Shown here one piece after another: positions 35,960-47,689 of a stretch of 64,000 bases of DNA. Position numbers and translations under genes: made by a program. This stretch comes from Caenorhabditis elegans. Taxonomy: Eukaryota > Nematoda > Chromadorea > Rhabditida > Rhabditidae. The stretch is from NCBI RefSeq assembly GCF_000002985.6, contig NC_003284.9, positions 13,578,001 to 13,642,000 on the forward strand. Direction: 5' to 3'. Below the pieces are notes generated by a model, which saw only the letters and a list, made by a program, of their open reading frames with translations, searched no databases and was not told the origin of the DNA. Each line of letters opens with the position of its first letter. Position 1 is the first letter of the stretch.

Positions 35960-38900
35960 ATTTTGATATTAAAAAACTATGTTTTTCTCGTTTTACAAAA
36001 TTGGATTAAGTACAGCTTTCGTAAAATTCCTAAACGAAACAAAAATTGAACTAAATTCATGCTTCAGTGTGCAGTTATTTTAAAAACTTCTTTCAGACAA
36101 ATTCTTGATTTTTCTAAAATTTTTAAAATTGGTGTCTTGAATTTTTAAAAAATATCAGTGACTATGAGCAAAAAACAGAAAAACTCGAAAATCCTGTGAT
36201 TGCAAATTTCCTTGTGATAGCGTGAAATCACCTATTTTATATGTTCTAAAAAATTATCTGAAAAACAATGGAAAAATCTCAAACCTGAGGATTAATGGAA
36301 GCATTTCTGTACAAAGATTAGTACTTCTACTGATTACAAAACTCTACACTTGTTACTTTATCCATGGAACTTTCTCATTTTTGATTTTCACCCACCTTGT
36401 CTTGTTTTCGAATAATTCAAACCTTTAGCAGACATTCCCAATTCACTTCCACCCTCGCAGTGAATTACGCATCACCGCGTTTCTCCTTTATTTTTCCACC
36501 CAAAAATTATTCCAGCTCCACCTCACCTGGGTTAAATAAATATGAAAATTTTCTAGCAGAAAAAAATATTTGAAAAAAAAACACTATTTTCATCTGCCGC
36601 AAAACGTGATTGACACTTTATTTATAGAGTTGGTACGTAGAAAATATTAATTTAGAACTAAACCAGGTGAAGATTTTTTTTAGAAGTTTTAACAAAAAAT
36701 ATGTTTCAGACTTGTCAAGTCAGAGAAGTTAGTCATATTAAACATTTTGGAGACTAGTTTTCGATTTGTATCTGACGTTTTCAGATGGCGCTATAAAAAC
36801 CATTAAATTTCAGTGATTTATGTATAGGCAAACATATTTAATTTTTAATTCTTATTTTCTAGACAAAACGTCATTTTCGAATTCGCGAACGTTTTTTTCA
36901 AATCTTGATAACTAATTGAAAACATTTACGGAAATAGAAAAGAAGATTGAAAATTAGAATTTTCAATGTTTAGTGGTTGTTAGAATAATTCTGTGAAGTC
37001 GAAACATTTTTTAAACATCATATATTTAATATTCCAACCTATTACAACAAAAACAAATAATGGAAAAAGTATCGCATTTCAAAGATCTTCTGACATTTTC
37101 AGACAAATAACACGCTGTTCTTTCGATTAAATCCTTTGCTCCTCGTTATTCAATTAGTCAATTCAAACGTCAATTACTAAATTGGCAAGTCCCATCACCA
37201 ATCCCATGAGCATTTCGACACACTCTTCTTATTTTCTTAAGTTCGAAGAAATTCAAAAATGAGAAAATTGGGGTCTAGACAACGTATTAGACGTCGAGTC
37301 CAAACAGTTGTGTAATTGAGCCAGTTTTATTGTCGATCACTTGTCCTCCTCTCTCGGAACTTTTAAATTAAATAGTGGCGGATTAGATAGAGGGAGTACG
37401 AGCAAAAGATGACTCTTCTTCTTCTCCACCCTTCTGGATAGATGTCAGAAGACTTTAGTAGCGTTGACACGTCACTCGTACCTTTTCAGGCTCGATTTCT
37501 TCACAATTTCTTCAAAACCTCCACATTTCCATATAATTCATTCTCAAATGTGCTACGCTTGAATGATTTTTAACAGAAGGCTCTCTGAGCCCACTTGCCT
37601 TGTTTCATAAATGCTTTTGACCTTTTAAAAATTATTTTGTTTATTCATGTTCATATTTTTACTACTAATCTTTATTTTTTAAGTCTTTTAAAAATTTTTC
37701 TCAAGTGAAACAACGTAACGCATTTTTGTAAAGCTGCCACAAGTTTTTTAACAAACGCTTGACGCAGTGATCATCAATTTCGCTACAAAATTGATGCATC
37801 CTAAAGCAGTTGAAGAACAAAATGAAGTGTTGAAGTGTTGTTGGAACATAGAGTTAACCATCTGCGTGGGAAGCATCTGTTTTTGCTTTTGTGATGAGAC
37901 TTGCTTTGGAAAAAAATACTTCAACATTTCAGTTTTCACATGCTCATTCATTTTTAACAAATAACTTTTTTCAAATATTAAAATTAGTTCGAGCATATCC
38001 ATTAAAAAATAATATTCAGTACGTTTTGAAAAAAAAATTTAAATTGAATTTTCGACAATTAATGTTTCATTAGGATCATTAATCAGTTCTGTTATTTCAC
38101 AAGTTACAAGTAATTTTTATTCTTATTTTTTAAAATTTTTCTTAAATCACAAAAAGTTCTACTCTAAATTTTATCGAAAAACCGTTCCAAATAATTTTTC
38201 AAGAGGTCTGCTCCATTGTAATATCCATTTCAATTAGAAGATTTGAATCCAAACATTTAATTTAATTTAAATTTTAGTTCCTCCAGTTGAAATTTGAAAA
38301 TATTTCTAGTTTTGATCTAGAACATTTCGAATATCACGTCAATTCAACTTAACTAACTAAAGTACATTAGGGCTAGAACTGTTTAATATTTCAATAACGT
38401 ATTTATCTAATTTGAACGATAAATCAATTAATTGCTCTTATTTTGCATGACAATTTATATATTCTCTGAACGTTTTTCCGAGTTATCTAATTTGTGTCAT
38501 GAACCGCTCTTGTTCTGAAAACCATTACAACCACCTGCTCGCTGCTGTTCTTCACTGTTATTTTTCACCTTACCCAATAGAAAAACCTGAAAATGAGAGT
38601 CGTGTTATTCTCCGAAAACTCACCGGCTAATGGAGGTCCTTGAAGGCGGTGGCAAATTATTTTGATTTATGCAAATCCAAGCTTCCTTTCTCATCATTAC
38701 CATCATCAATTCTTTCGTTGTCTCAACTTGTACATTTCAAGTGTTTTCTATTCGAATCGTTCTTAGACAAATTTAAAGCATCATTGCTGTGAAGAAAACA
38801 AAAAATGAAAAAAAAAACTCTTCATTTATTCTAATGTGTAAATGGGAATGTTGAAGAATCAAGAAAAACACATACACCTTTGAGATTCATTATCCCGAAC

Positions 38901-40881
38901 TTTTTCAATGACGTGACTTCAAGTTTTATTTGTTTTTCATTCTTTGTTATTCTTAATCTTTCATTTTCCAATCATCATCGCCCTCTCAAAAAATATGTCA
39001 CTTTCGAATTTTTGCTTTGAATTTTGAATTCGAAGATCAAGAGTGCACCCACTTCCGATTGCATTATAAAAAGGATTTCAACACCCTCAGTCGGAAGGAA
39101 ATGCAAAAGTTTCTCGGTTCTTGTTAGCAAATTAACATAAATTCAAGGATGACTAGACGCGAGGTGCAGGCGACTTGTTTTCTTGAAATTCATTTTAGCA
39201 ATCCTGTGAAAAATGTTTCTTGATCCGTTGAGGATTTCAAAAGTTTTCAGAGTGTTCCAGAGAAACTTTTTTAACGTTTTGTCTAGATTTATCGGATTTA
39301 TTTAGATAATTGAAGCGCGGATAACATTTAGAAGAGGTAATTTCGTTATTCGTTTTTTGTGCGGTTGAAAAAAGCGGATTAAAATTTTTGAAGAAAGTGA
39401 CAAAGTTAGAAATTTGAGCTATTAATTTGCTCTTTTTTAATTTTAAATCCCCGAAAAAAAAATTTTGGAAAATGTCATTAAAAATTTCGTTGATTTGGTT
39501 ACATTTTGACTCTATAAAAACAAAAAGTAAAAACCATTTTCTTCAAAATTATCAGGTAAGTGAAAACCATCTTTTATAAAAATAGCGAACCCTTCAAAAT
39601 TTCTAGAAAAATGCTTATGTGAAGATTTGAATTAAAGAAAAAAGTTTTTTTTTTAAGTTCGAATGTATTTTAAACTCGTAGCAATCAAAAAGTGATCTTA
39701 CATATTTTATACAATCGCTGAAACTAAAATTGCTATTGGATGTTCATAAACTCCACAGTATTCATGTTTTCTTGTTGATAATTTTCAAATCAGTAAGTTC
39801 GCTTCAGAACTTTCGTTCTTCGAAAAAAAAAAAATTGAAGATAACATATCTAGAAAAGAAGAACTATGTTACTTACCGTGTGGCATTATCAAAAGATGAC
39901 TTTCCTTCAGTTTCCCAATTTTTTCTATTCTTTTTTAACGAATCCACTTTCTCAAAAATTTTCCTGCTCATTCTATGCGCTTCAAGTAGTTGTGAAATTT
40001 TTTTTATCGAAAAACACATGTAAGGCCATTACGGAGAAGGTTTTTGCAAATGAATACCGTAGAATTAAGTGCAAATTAGGGGTAGTTTGAAGAACAAGTT
40101 ATTTGACTTTTGCGCTTATGTTCCCTCTACTTGAAGGGCATTTGACACTCCGAATTTAATAAAAATCAAAAATATATATATACCAAAAAATTTACACCAT
40201 ACTTTTTTATCTGAACTTCGTTGATCCGAATAGTACACCATTCAAAAATGTGAGATCTTCATGGTAAAAGATTAAAAATTAGAAATACACTTCCTACACC
40301 CTCACCAATAATAATTCCCAACATTATCTGAGAGACTCATTTCAAGTTGCTGCTACTGATATGATAGCATAAATGTTTTCTGGTCATTGATAGTGAGATC
40401 AGAGTCTTTTCACGGCCCGACGCATTCATCTTTTTCACTTTTGAGCTTACGTAAGATGGAGAACATCACCTGTCATTTATTTGAGTAGCGAGTGCAATAT
40501 TCCGTTTTTTTTTCTTTTTTCCACATCTCCACCCTCATCCACCCCTATTTTGCTAACTTCCTACGCATAAATGAACTCTTTTTTTTTGGCGAGAAATTGT
40601 CTTTTTGAATGACGTTGTCAAGACATGTCTTCTAAAGGCGCTTCTGCACACAAAATCCTATTTTTTTCCTTGACCGAGCCGATTAGGCGGGATCTGGAAG
40701 CTGTGAGTCGGAGGGGTGATTGTAGATTAGAACTGGGACCAGTCTAGAACATAGACCAAGAATAAGCCCAAATCAAATTCTTCTCACATTTGCCTCGTTG
40801 TTCTTCTTTTTTGCTCGTTCGAGCAGAATGTTCCGACGCCGATTCCAGAGATTATTCACACTTTCTTTTGCAGGGTAGAGT

Positions 40882-41478
40882 ATGAGCAGTTGGTTGCGAA
40901 CCCTTTTCGTTTTCTTCATCGTGCTCGTCGTCTCGACTTCGGCACTACCGTCAGATTATGTGCGGTTCCTGATTCAATGTAAGTTTGAGGCTAATTTTAT
41001 GTTTAAAATTGTGAAGTTTCATATAGAAATCTTAATTTAGCAGGTGGTTTTTTAACCTTAGCCGTTCTTTTTTATAAAAGTTCACGAAAAACTAAAAATC
41101 AAATTATGTGTCGTAGGGGGATTTTGTTGGAAAAGTTCGAAATTTTTAAGATCATACATGATAACGCTTTTTAACTAAAAATTTCAAATAATCAGAGACA
41201 ATACATTTCACAAATCGGATACTTGAGTGCCAGTTTGACAGTTCAAAAAGTGATGCAAACCCATGAAAAACAAATTAATTTCTTCGTATTTTACAGCAGC
41301 CAGAAATCACGAAAATTCTTATTACCCACAGGAAGAGGCTGGGTTTATGAGAGTCAATCGGAATCAGGTATAGTTTCAACAATTCAACAAAAAAAGTTCC
41401 TCATTTAATAAATTTCAGGGTGCTGGATCAGTGAGTCTCGATTCGCTGGCTTCTCTTCCAATGCTGCGGTACGGATAA
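40882..41478 (+). CDS. Neuropeptide precursor with predicted C-terminal RYamide
   Basis: Three exons (40882-40978, 41297-41367, 41419-41478) join in frame to 75 residues. Residues 1-21 are a clear signal peptide (MSSWLRTLFVFFIVLVVSTSA). The rest is a short acidic/Asn-rich propeptide. It ends exactly in SLDSLASLPMLRYG and a stop, so the final Gly would be converted to an amide, leaving ...PMLRY-amide. There is no KR pair. A monobasic Arg (RVNR/NQ) about 20 residues before the end could release the peptide; alternatively the whole ~53-residue propeptide is secreted as an NPY/NPF-like long peptide. RY/RF-amide endings occur in FLP, NPF-like and luqin-like peptides. The ATG lies 8 nt after a CTTTTGCAG acceptor, suggesting trans-splicing. 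I do not assign a gene name. Expected action: neuronal secretion and G-protein-coupled receptor signalling (inference). Confidence 0.8.
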
Positions 41479-42185
41479 TCAGAACATGGGCTCATCTTTG
41501 ATTATTACATCCTTACATCCAATAATTTCATTTTATTCAACGATCTCCTATCTTTTTGCATTTTTTTTTGTTTCTACGTCATCGTCGATCCCTACTTGTT
41601 CATCATTCCTCATCGAACAACAAGCCATTCCAAATTCACCCCATTCTCCACTACACCGATTCTCAAGAAGAAACCAATCGCCCCATTCTGTCGTTGTTTC
41701 CAATCACTTTTTCATTCCACCCCGCACCCGCACCCACCAAGCTCCTCACCCTTTTAAACTTATTTTCACCCTCAAAAACTTGTTATCCTTCCGTGCAAGA
41801 TGTGTTTCATGTGCAAAACAATGTGCCAATCATCATCATCATCAGATCTCTCATCAGTCCCTCCCATGTTGTACATCTTTTAGATAGCGGAACTCTCATA
41901 AAGTTTTGAAAGTTGACAAACAATAATTTGCGAGTTGTTTCTGTTTTCATCTTGTCTCTTTATTGGTCGTTTCACAAAAACGAAAGCGGAACTACTTTTT
42001 TTCTTTTTCCAAGAACTTTCAATTGGAAAAATTAGCCAAATCAATTGTTATTCTGTAGATGAAAAATACAAAGTAATAATAATAATAATAATGAACTGAA
42101 TAAAAACACTGAATTAAAAAACCCATAAAATGTAGAATCAATAACTTTGAATCACAATTTGAAAATGAAAACACAAGGTAATATA
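41479..42185. other. Convergent 3' region
   Basis: C/T-rich 3'-flanking DNA of the peptide gene, with open frames at 41486-41909 explained by composition, and a TAA trinucleotide repeat near 42075-42092. No supported gene. Confidence 0.6.
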
Positions 42186-43722
42186 TTAGAAAAAATATAA
42201 AAGTGCAGCAAGAAAAGAGCAAACGGACAATTGAGCTGGTGAATACTTTGTTGAAGATGCTGGTGTTGTAGTTGTGACGCCCTTTTGTGGAGTCATTGAA
42301 GCTGCTACTTCTTTCAGGATGTTTGTTACCGCGGTGGTATACGCTCCTGTTTTGATGTGGTTTTCTTCTGTAGCGATGATAGCTTGGAGTTGAGCCATAT
42401 CTGAAAATACATATTTTTCAATATTGACTAGAACTTTTCAAGACAAGTTCGAATCTAATTTTTTTGTTTTAAAAATTAATATTGCTATGAAGAAAAACTG
42501 AATTATTTAATGAATTTTTTTAAAATCAATTTTAGAAGATTTTATTTGTCAATTTAATGTTTTAAAACATTTTTGAACAAGGGCTCTATGTAATAAATGT
42601 GTATTTTATTACAGCACTTCAAATTTTGAAATTTTTCTCCCGTTTTTTTAAAATACATTATATACTTACGTATATAGTTACTTATCATACATATAGTTAG
42701 TTATTTTATAGTTACTTCCGTACATACTTTTAGAGACATTTTAAGTTTATAGGAACATTGAAGTTACCAGAGCTATCAATAATACACAAAAATCATCAAA
42801 AAAGCACTGCTTTTATTAAATGGAAATTGGGTTTACGACGTACAAATTTTTATTTCAAAATTTATTGCAGTTTGAGACAATTAATCAATTGATTCCCTTC
42901 AACTATGTAACTGTTCAAAATACTTTTTTTTAAATAATTACTTTAACAGTGTGTGAAGTTTGTTTGTTTGAAATTGCATCCATTTAGCATAGAAACATTT
43001 TTTGATGCGAGTATACACATGAACATCATTATTTGATTTTTCAGAACATTGAACAGCTATTTTGGGTCATTTCTTGTCGGTCTTTATTGATAATTATTGT
43101 TATCCATCAATCACATCATAATTGTCTCTTTCGAACAATTGATTTTTGTTTCAAATTTCACCTTGAACTTACTTATTGGCGATCGCTCATCGAAAGATCC
43201 GAAGATTTGTCGGTCATCAAGCGAGAGAACAAGAAGTCCAAAACGTCCGCATTGTGTATCAATTGTGCTCCAGTGTTTTCGAAGGTTGTCAGCAAACTCC
43301 TGGGATGCCTGAATATCAAAATAATGTTAAAATTAAAAATTTCAAAAATTTCAAATACCTTGTTCATAATCACAAACATTGCATCGGTTCCTTTTTTGGA
43401 GCAGAACGTGTTGCCACCCTCTTCAGTTTTAGTAACGAAATTGATAAGCTGATTGTTGATACGGTAGCGCTCTGATTCACTGAGCGTCTGAAATATGAAT
43501 TTTTGCCACTCTATTGCTTTTTTGTCATGTTTCCGAGAAACAACACTTGAAAAGTTCAAAATGATAACCCACCTCATATGGATCGCAAACAAGGCCAGAA
43601 CTGCGCAGACCGCACTCCTTGTAGCCACCTCTTTTCGGGTTCGGATATGTTTCTACAGTATAGTCGCTTTCTGTACATAATACAAAAACTGTGGCTAGTG
43701 ACAAGATGATGGCTCTAAGCAT
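42186..43722 (-). CDS. TPM-domain membrane-anchored protein (MOLO-1 type)
   Basis: Minus-strand exons 43722-43573, 43487-43359, 43308-43173 and 42400-42186 join in frame to 209 residues. Residues 1-16 are a signal peptide (MLRAIILSLATVFVLC). Residues about 45-140 match the extracellular TPM fold (PF04536): ETLSESERYRINNQL, then the strand-like DAMFVIMNK, then the helix FADNLRKHWS, then the characteristic GRFGLLVLSLDDRQIFGSF. A Thr/Ser linker and a C-terminal hydrophobic segment (LSVCSFLAALLYFF) ending at the stop would give a GPI anchor or a single membrane span with no cytoplasmic tail. MOLO-1 is the characterised TPM protein of C. elegans, an auxiliary subunit that raises levamisole-receptor activity; this gene may be that gene or a paralogue. 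The MLRA start was preferred over an upstream ATG because a TTTGCAG acceptor lies between them. Confidence 0.8.
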
Positions 43723-46700
43723 TATTGTCTGCAAAGTGGAAGTTGAAAGAAATAAGGAGGAACAACAAAAAAAGAAGATGAAAAAAGGCACAACAATAAT
43801 GATTACCAGTAATGTTAATTAATAATACTTAAAATAAAAACCACCCCTCTAATTGATACGCAAATTTGCTATACAGTAGTAACAAATCTTAGACGGCAAA
43901 CTTTGAAATAATTTAATGTTTGTGTTAATTAATTTTGAATGAACAAACGCTGCAAGTATTCTTAAAAATTAGAAACAACAAAAATTTCCATCTTCCTTGT
44001 TTCAATTCACTACACTATGTCAAAATAAAAAGATCAACTTAACTAAGAACAGCGTTGAAAAAGACCAATCAGTGAACAAATATTGAAAAACAGAATAACA
44101 CAATAGACTTATCAACCGACCTGTACGTCTCGTACAGGCATGTCAGTGGGCGGACGAAAAAAGAAATTTATTATTAAACAAAAAAAAACATAACACTGCA
44201 TATAAAAATCAAAATTATGTATTAGGTCAGTCAATAAGTTTTGTCGTTTTTTATCAGTTTTGATTTTTTCTTAGATTTTTTTGTGGTTATATAGAAGACT
44301 GTTATATAGAAGACTGTTAGTAATGACAAGCCCAAAAATATCAGTCATATCAGACTACTTCCAAATATTTTAAATGTCAGAACTGTCATGACAAAAAAAA
44401 AATTTGTTTCGATTTTTTTTATTTTTTGGCGAAATGAAAAAGTTTATATGCCCTGATGTATTAAACAGATAGTTGAATAAAAATCTGCAATAACAGCTTC
44501 AGGCATGGCTTTTTGGTCTCGCCATATTCGTTTAAGTTGTCAAAAATGCTTGCAAAAATGATTTTTTAAACTTTGAAGGACGCTAACTTCCGCAATGTGC
44601 AAGATACAAAAAAGTGATCAATTACAACATTAATAAGCACACTAATTACTACATTTTAGCAATTTACCACTTGTTTCTATCTTTACCCGCTGCTAAGTTA
44701 CAGTCAGTTGAAACAAGCCAAGTCCAAGTTTCAATAAACACCCCTTTTCCAGATTTTCGCCTGTAACCTCAAAGCCAGTCGTTTGCCGAAGTTTTGTTCA
44801 ACAGATTAAATAAAAAAATATGACAAAAGTTTCAACTACGAAAATGTGTAACATTAAAAAGTAATTATTTAATCTGTTGAACAAAACTTCGGCAAACGAC
44901 TGGCTTTGAGGTTACAGGCGAAAATCTGGAAAAGGGGTGTTTATTGAAACTTGGACTTGGCTTGTTTCAACTGACTGTAACTTAGCAGCGGGTAAAGATA
45001 GAAACAAGTGGTAAATTGCTAAAATGTAGTAATTAATGTGCTTATTAATGTTGTAATTGATCACTTTTTTGTATCTTGCACATTGCGGAAGTTAGCGTCC
45101 TTCAAAGTTTAAAAAATCATGTTTGCAAGCATTTTTGACAACTTAAACGAATATGGCGAGACCAAAAGGCCATGCCTGAAGATGTTATTGCAGATTTTTA
45201 TTCAACTATCTGTCTAATACATCAGGGCATATAAACTTTTTCATTTCGCCAAAAAATAAGAAAAATCGAAAAAGAAAATTTTTTTTTTCGTCATGACAGT
45301 TCTGACATTTAAGATGCCTGGAAATAGTCTGATATGGCTGATATTTTTGGGCTTGTCATTATTAACAGTCTTCTATATAACCACAAAAAAATATCTAAGA
45401 AAACAAATCAAAACTGAGAAAAAACGACAAAACTTATTGACTGACCTAATACATATATGTATTTCCATGTAATGTCTTGAATTGGAAAAAAATTTACGCG
45501 TGTCGGGTAAACATGAGTTGAATGGGTGGTGGCACTGGTGTGCTCTTTCGGACAAAAAGTGTGCTCGCAAGCTATCCATGACTGGCTTTCTGAAACCGGC
45601 CAGGAAAAGGAAGTGCATAAAATGGCAAAAGATTACAATCTGACCTTTTTTATTTAAAATTCTAAATGATGTTATAAGAAGTTTGAAAAAAAAATTTTGA
45701 AGATAGTTGCTGCTAATAGTAAGCCATTCAAATGACCAATTAAGTGGTGAACTTTTTAAAAACTTTATTTCTAACCAGTATTCATCAAATGAAATCGGTT
45801 AGACAAAAATATTTGAAATAAAAAACTAAATGATCATTGGAAAAAAATCAGTATCAGTGTCTTCAATGCGCTAGTTTTGAAAATCTAGATTACTGATTTT
45901 GATGGAAATGACAGAGAGATTGAAAAGGCCAAGACAACAACAACTATCTGTTACCCTGAAAAGATGATAACTGGGAGAAAAAGAAAACACTGTCTTTCTG
46001 CTTTAGAAATAATCGAATCAAGTGATCAAGATCAAAGTGGGTTGCTTTTAAAACAAGATTTGCTTCAAAAAGTGGAGGGTTCTGGATAATTCGAAAATAC
46101 ACCTAATTATTTTTAAAAGCAGAATTTATATGGAGTGACAAAAATTGAAAGAAAATCGAATATTCTAAAAAAAAAGTTGGGATATTTTTGCCAATTGAGA
46201 AGCCGAAGTCATAAGCAGGAAATTTAACTTCAAAATTTTCAAATTTTTAAAATTTTCAAATTCCAAATTAAAAACTGCTAGGGTTATTGTTTCTAACTTT
46301 TCAAAATGTTTATATTTTGAAAAAAAAAGTAAGCGATTGCCGATTTATTTTTTGAATTGTCTTATTTATTAGCACAAGAATGGCTAAAAATATGTCACAG
46401 AGATTTTTTTAATCTAAAATTTCAAAAAAAAAGTGAATTAAAAAATCTATAGAAAAAATGCTGGTTTCCAATAAAACCGGAAACTGAAATATTATTATTT
46501 GAACAGTCTAACACCACAAACATCATATGTTAGCAAAAATCAATAAAAAAAGTGTTTGTGATGTCAAAAATTTGTTCGAAAACATTTTTCAAAAGTTAGC
46601 CCACTTTGTGTATGTTCGTCAGTTCCTCTTTTTCACTTTTTCATTCATGCCCCACTAAATACATAAAACGGAAGGTAATCTTTTGTTCGCGTACACACAC

Positions 46701-47689
46701 ACACGCATTTCAACTTTTTGCATGTTTGTTTGGTATTTTAAATTTTGTTAAGCTATTATCGATATGAAAACAACTTTAAAACTTTACAGCTTAGAAATCA
46801 AAACTTTTTTTGATAGAGAAGAATGTAAGTAAACGGAAAAAAAATCAATGACTTTTGAACGTTCTATCAAGCTTTTGATTTTTGCAAAACGTTTTTGTAG
46901 TGGTTCGAAGTTGTCTAAATTAAGTGTAAGAAATTCATATATTTTAAGTATCATTTTTATCGCAATTTTGGTAGCTTGATTCGCCTTCTATAAATTAAAA
47001 TTTTGTGTTCCCTTAGACTTAAGGAAGCTGCCATATAATGCAAAATGTGAACGTGAAAATTGGCCTATTTGGTAATTTTGGGTGTATCAAGCAATAAGTG
47101 ATATTTTATGATTATTACGGCTTATCTATTAACATATATATATATTAACTGATAAAAAATCACTTTATCTGAAAAGAGATTTAGATTTTAAAAAAAAATC
47201 TAGATGATTAAAATAAACTTCCACGTTTCTAGATGAAACACGATGAAAGGCCGAAGAACTTTTGTCAGATTCTTTGTAAGATTGGAAAAATTATTTCTTG
47301 TTAGCTAAAAACATCTCAATTTACAAAATGACATATCTTTCAATCTAAGAGGTGTGTCCCCAATTTTTATTGTTTCCAGTTCCTTTGAATTTGGAAATTA
47401 TAAGCATACATGCGAAAATAGTATACTCGGATTTTATTATGACAAACAGCAATGATAAAAAAAGAAAATAAGAAAACTTTGCAAAAGGAAAATATGTACA
47501 AAACACCGCAACAATGGATGTGTACATTTCAGGAGGGAAACGAAAGAAGTTGGAGATCATGAGCGGTGGATGGGAAATTTCAGATTTTATACGAGTAATA
47601 AAAATTTGAAAAAAGAATAAAATTGAAATTTTGATAATGACTGGTGTAGTTGATTGGGTGTGAAACAAAAACTTGAATTGATGAAGCAG
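43723..47689. other. Intergenic region with a large palindrome
   Basis: No supported gene. It contains the mariner-ended palindrome (44222-45449) and AT-rich DNA. Open frames at 45373-45618 and 47345-47668 show no coding signature. Confidence 0.6.
44222..45449. mobile_element. Fold-back (palindromic) mariner-ended element
   Basis: The element begins TTAGGTCAGTCAATAAGTTT and ends with its reverse complement, bounded by TA on both sides (44220-44221 and 45450-45451), as in Tc1/mariner insertions. The whole element is a near-perfect inverted repeat: left arm 44222-44813, loop 44814-44864, right arm 44865-45449. The left arm alone carries a 15-bp tandem duplication (44286-44315). I see no transposase reading frame. 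It is a non-autonomous element that would extrude as a long hairpin. Confidence 0.9.

Larger units (their letters stand above)
30243..40881. other. 10.6-kb AT-rich intergenic region
   Basis: No convincing complete gene on either strand. Contents: a pyrimidine-rich patch at 31750-32300 with several frames open at once; an isolated coding-like block at 33565-33802 (listed separately); a 22-bp tandem duplication at 35916-35959; and a GC-richer segment near 40400-40860 that is probably the promoter of the RYamide-like gene. Much of this may be cis-regulatory DNA for the neuronal gene downstream. Confidence 0.55.

Noticed and set aside
41486-41909. Open frames after the RYamide-like gene
   Set aside because: C-rich 3' flanking DNA; frames start right after the peptide stop and lack coding signature.
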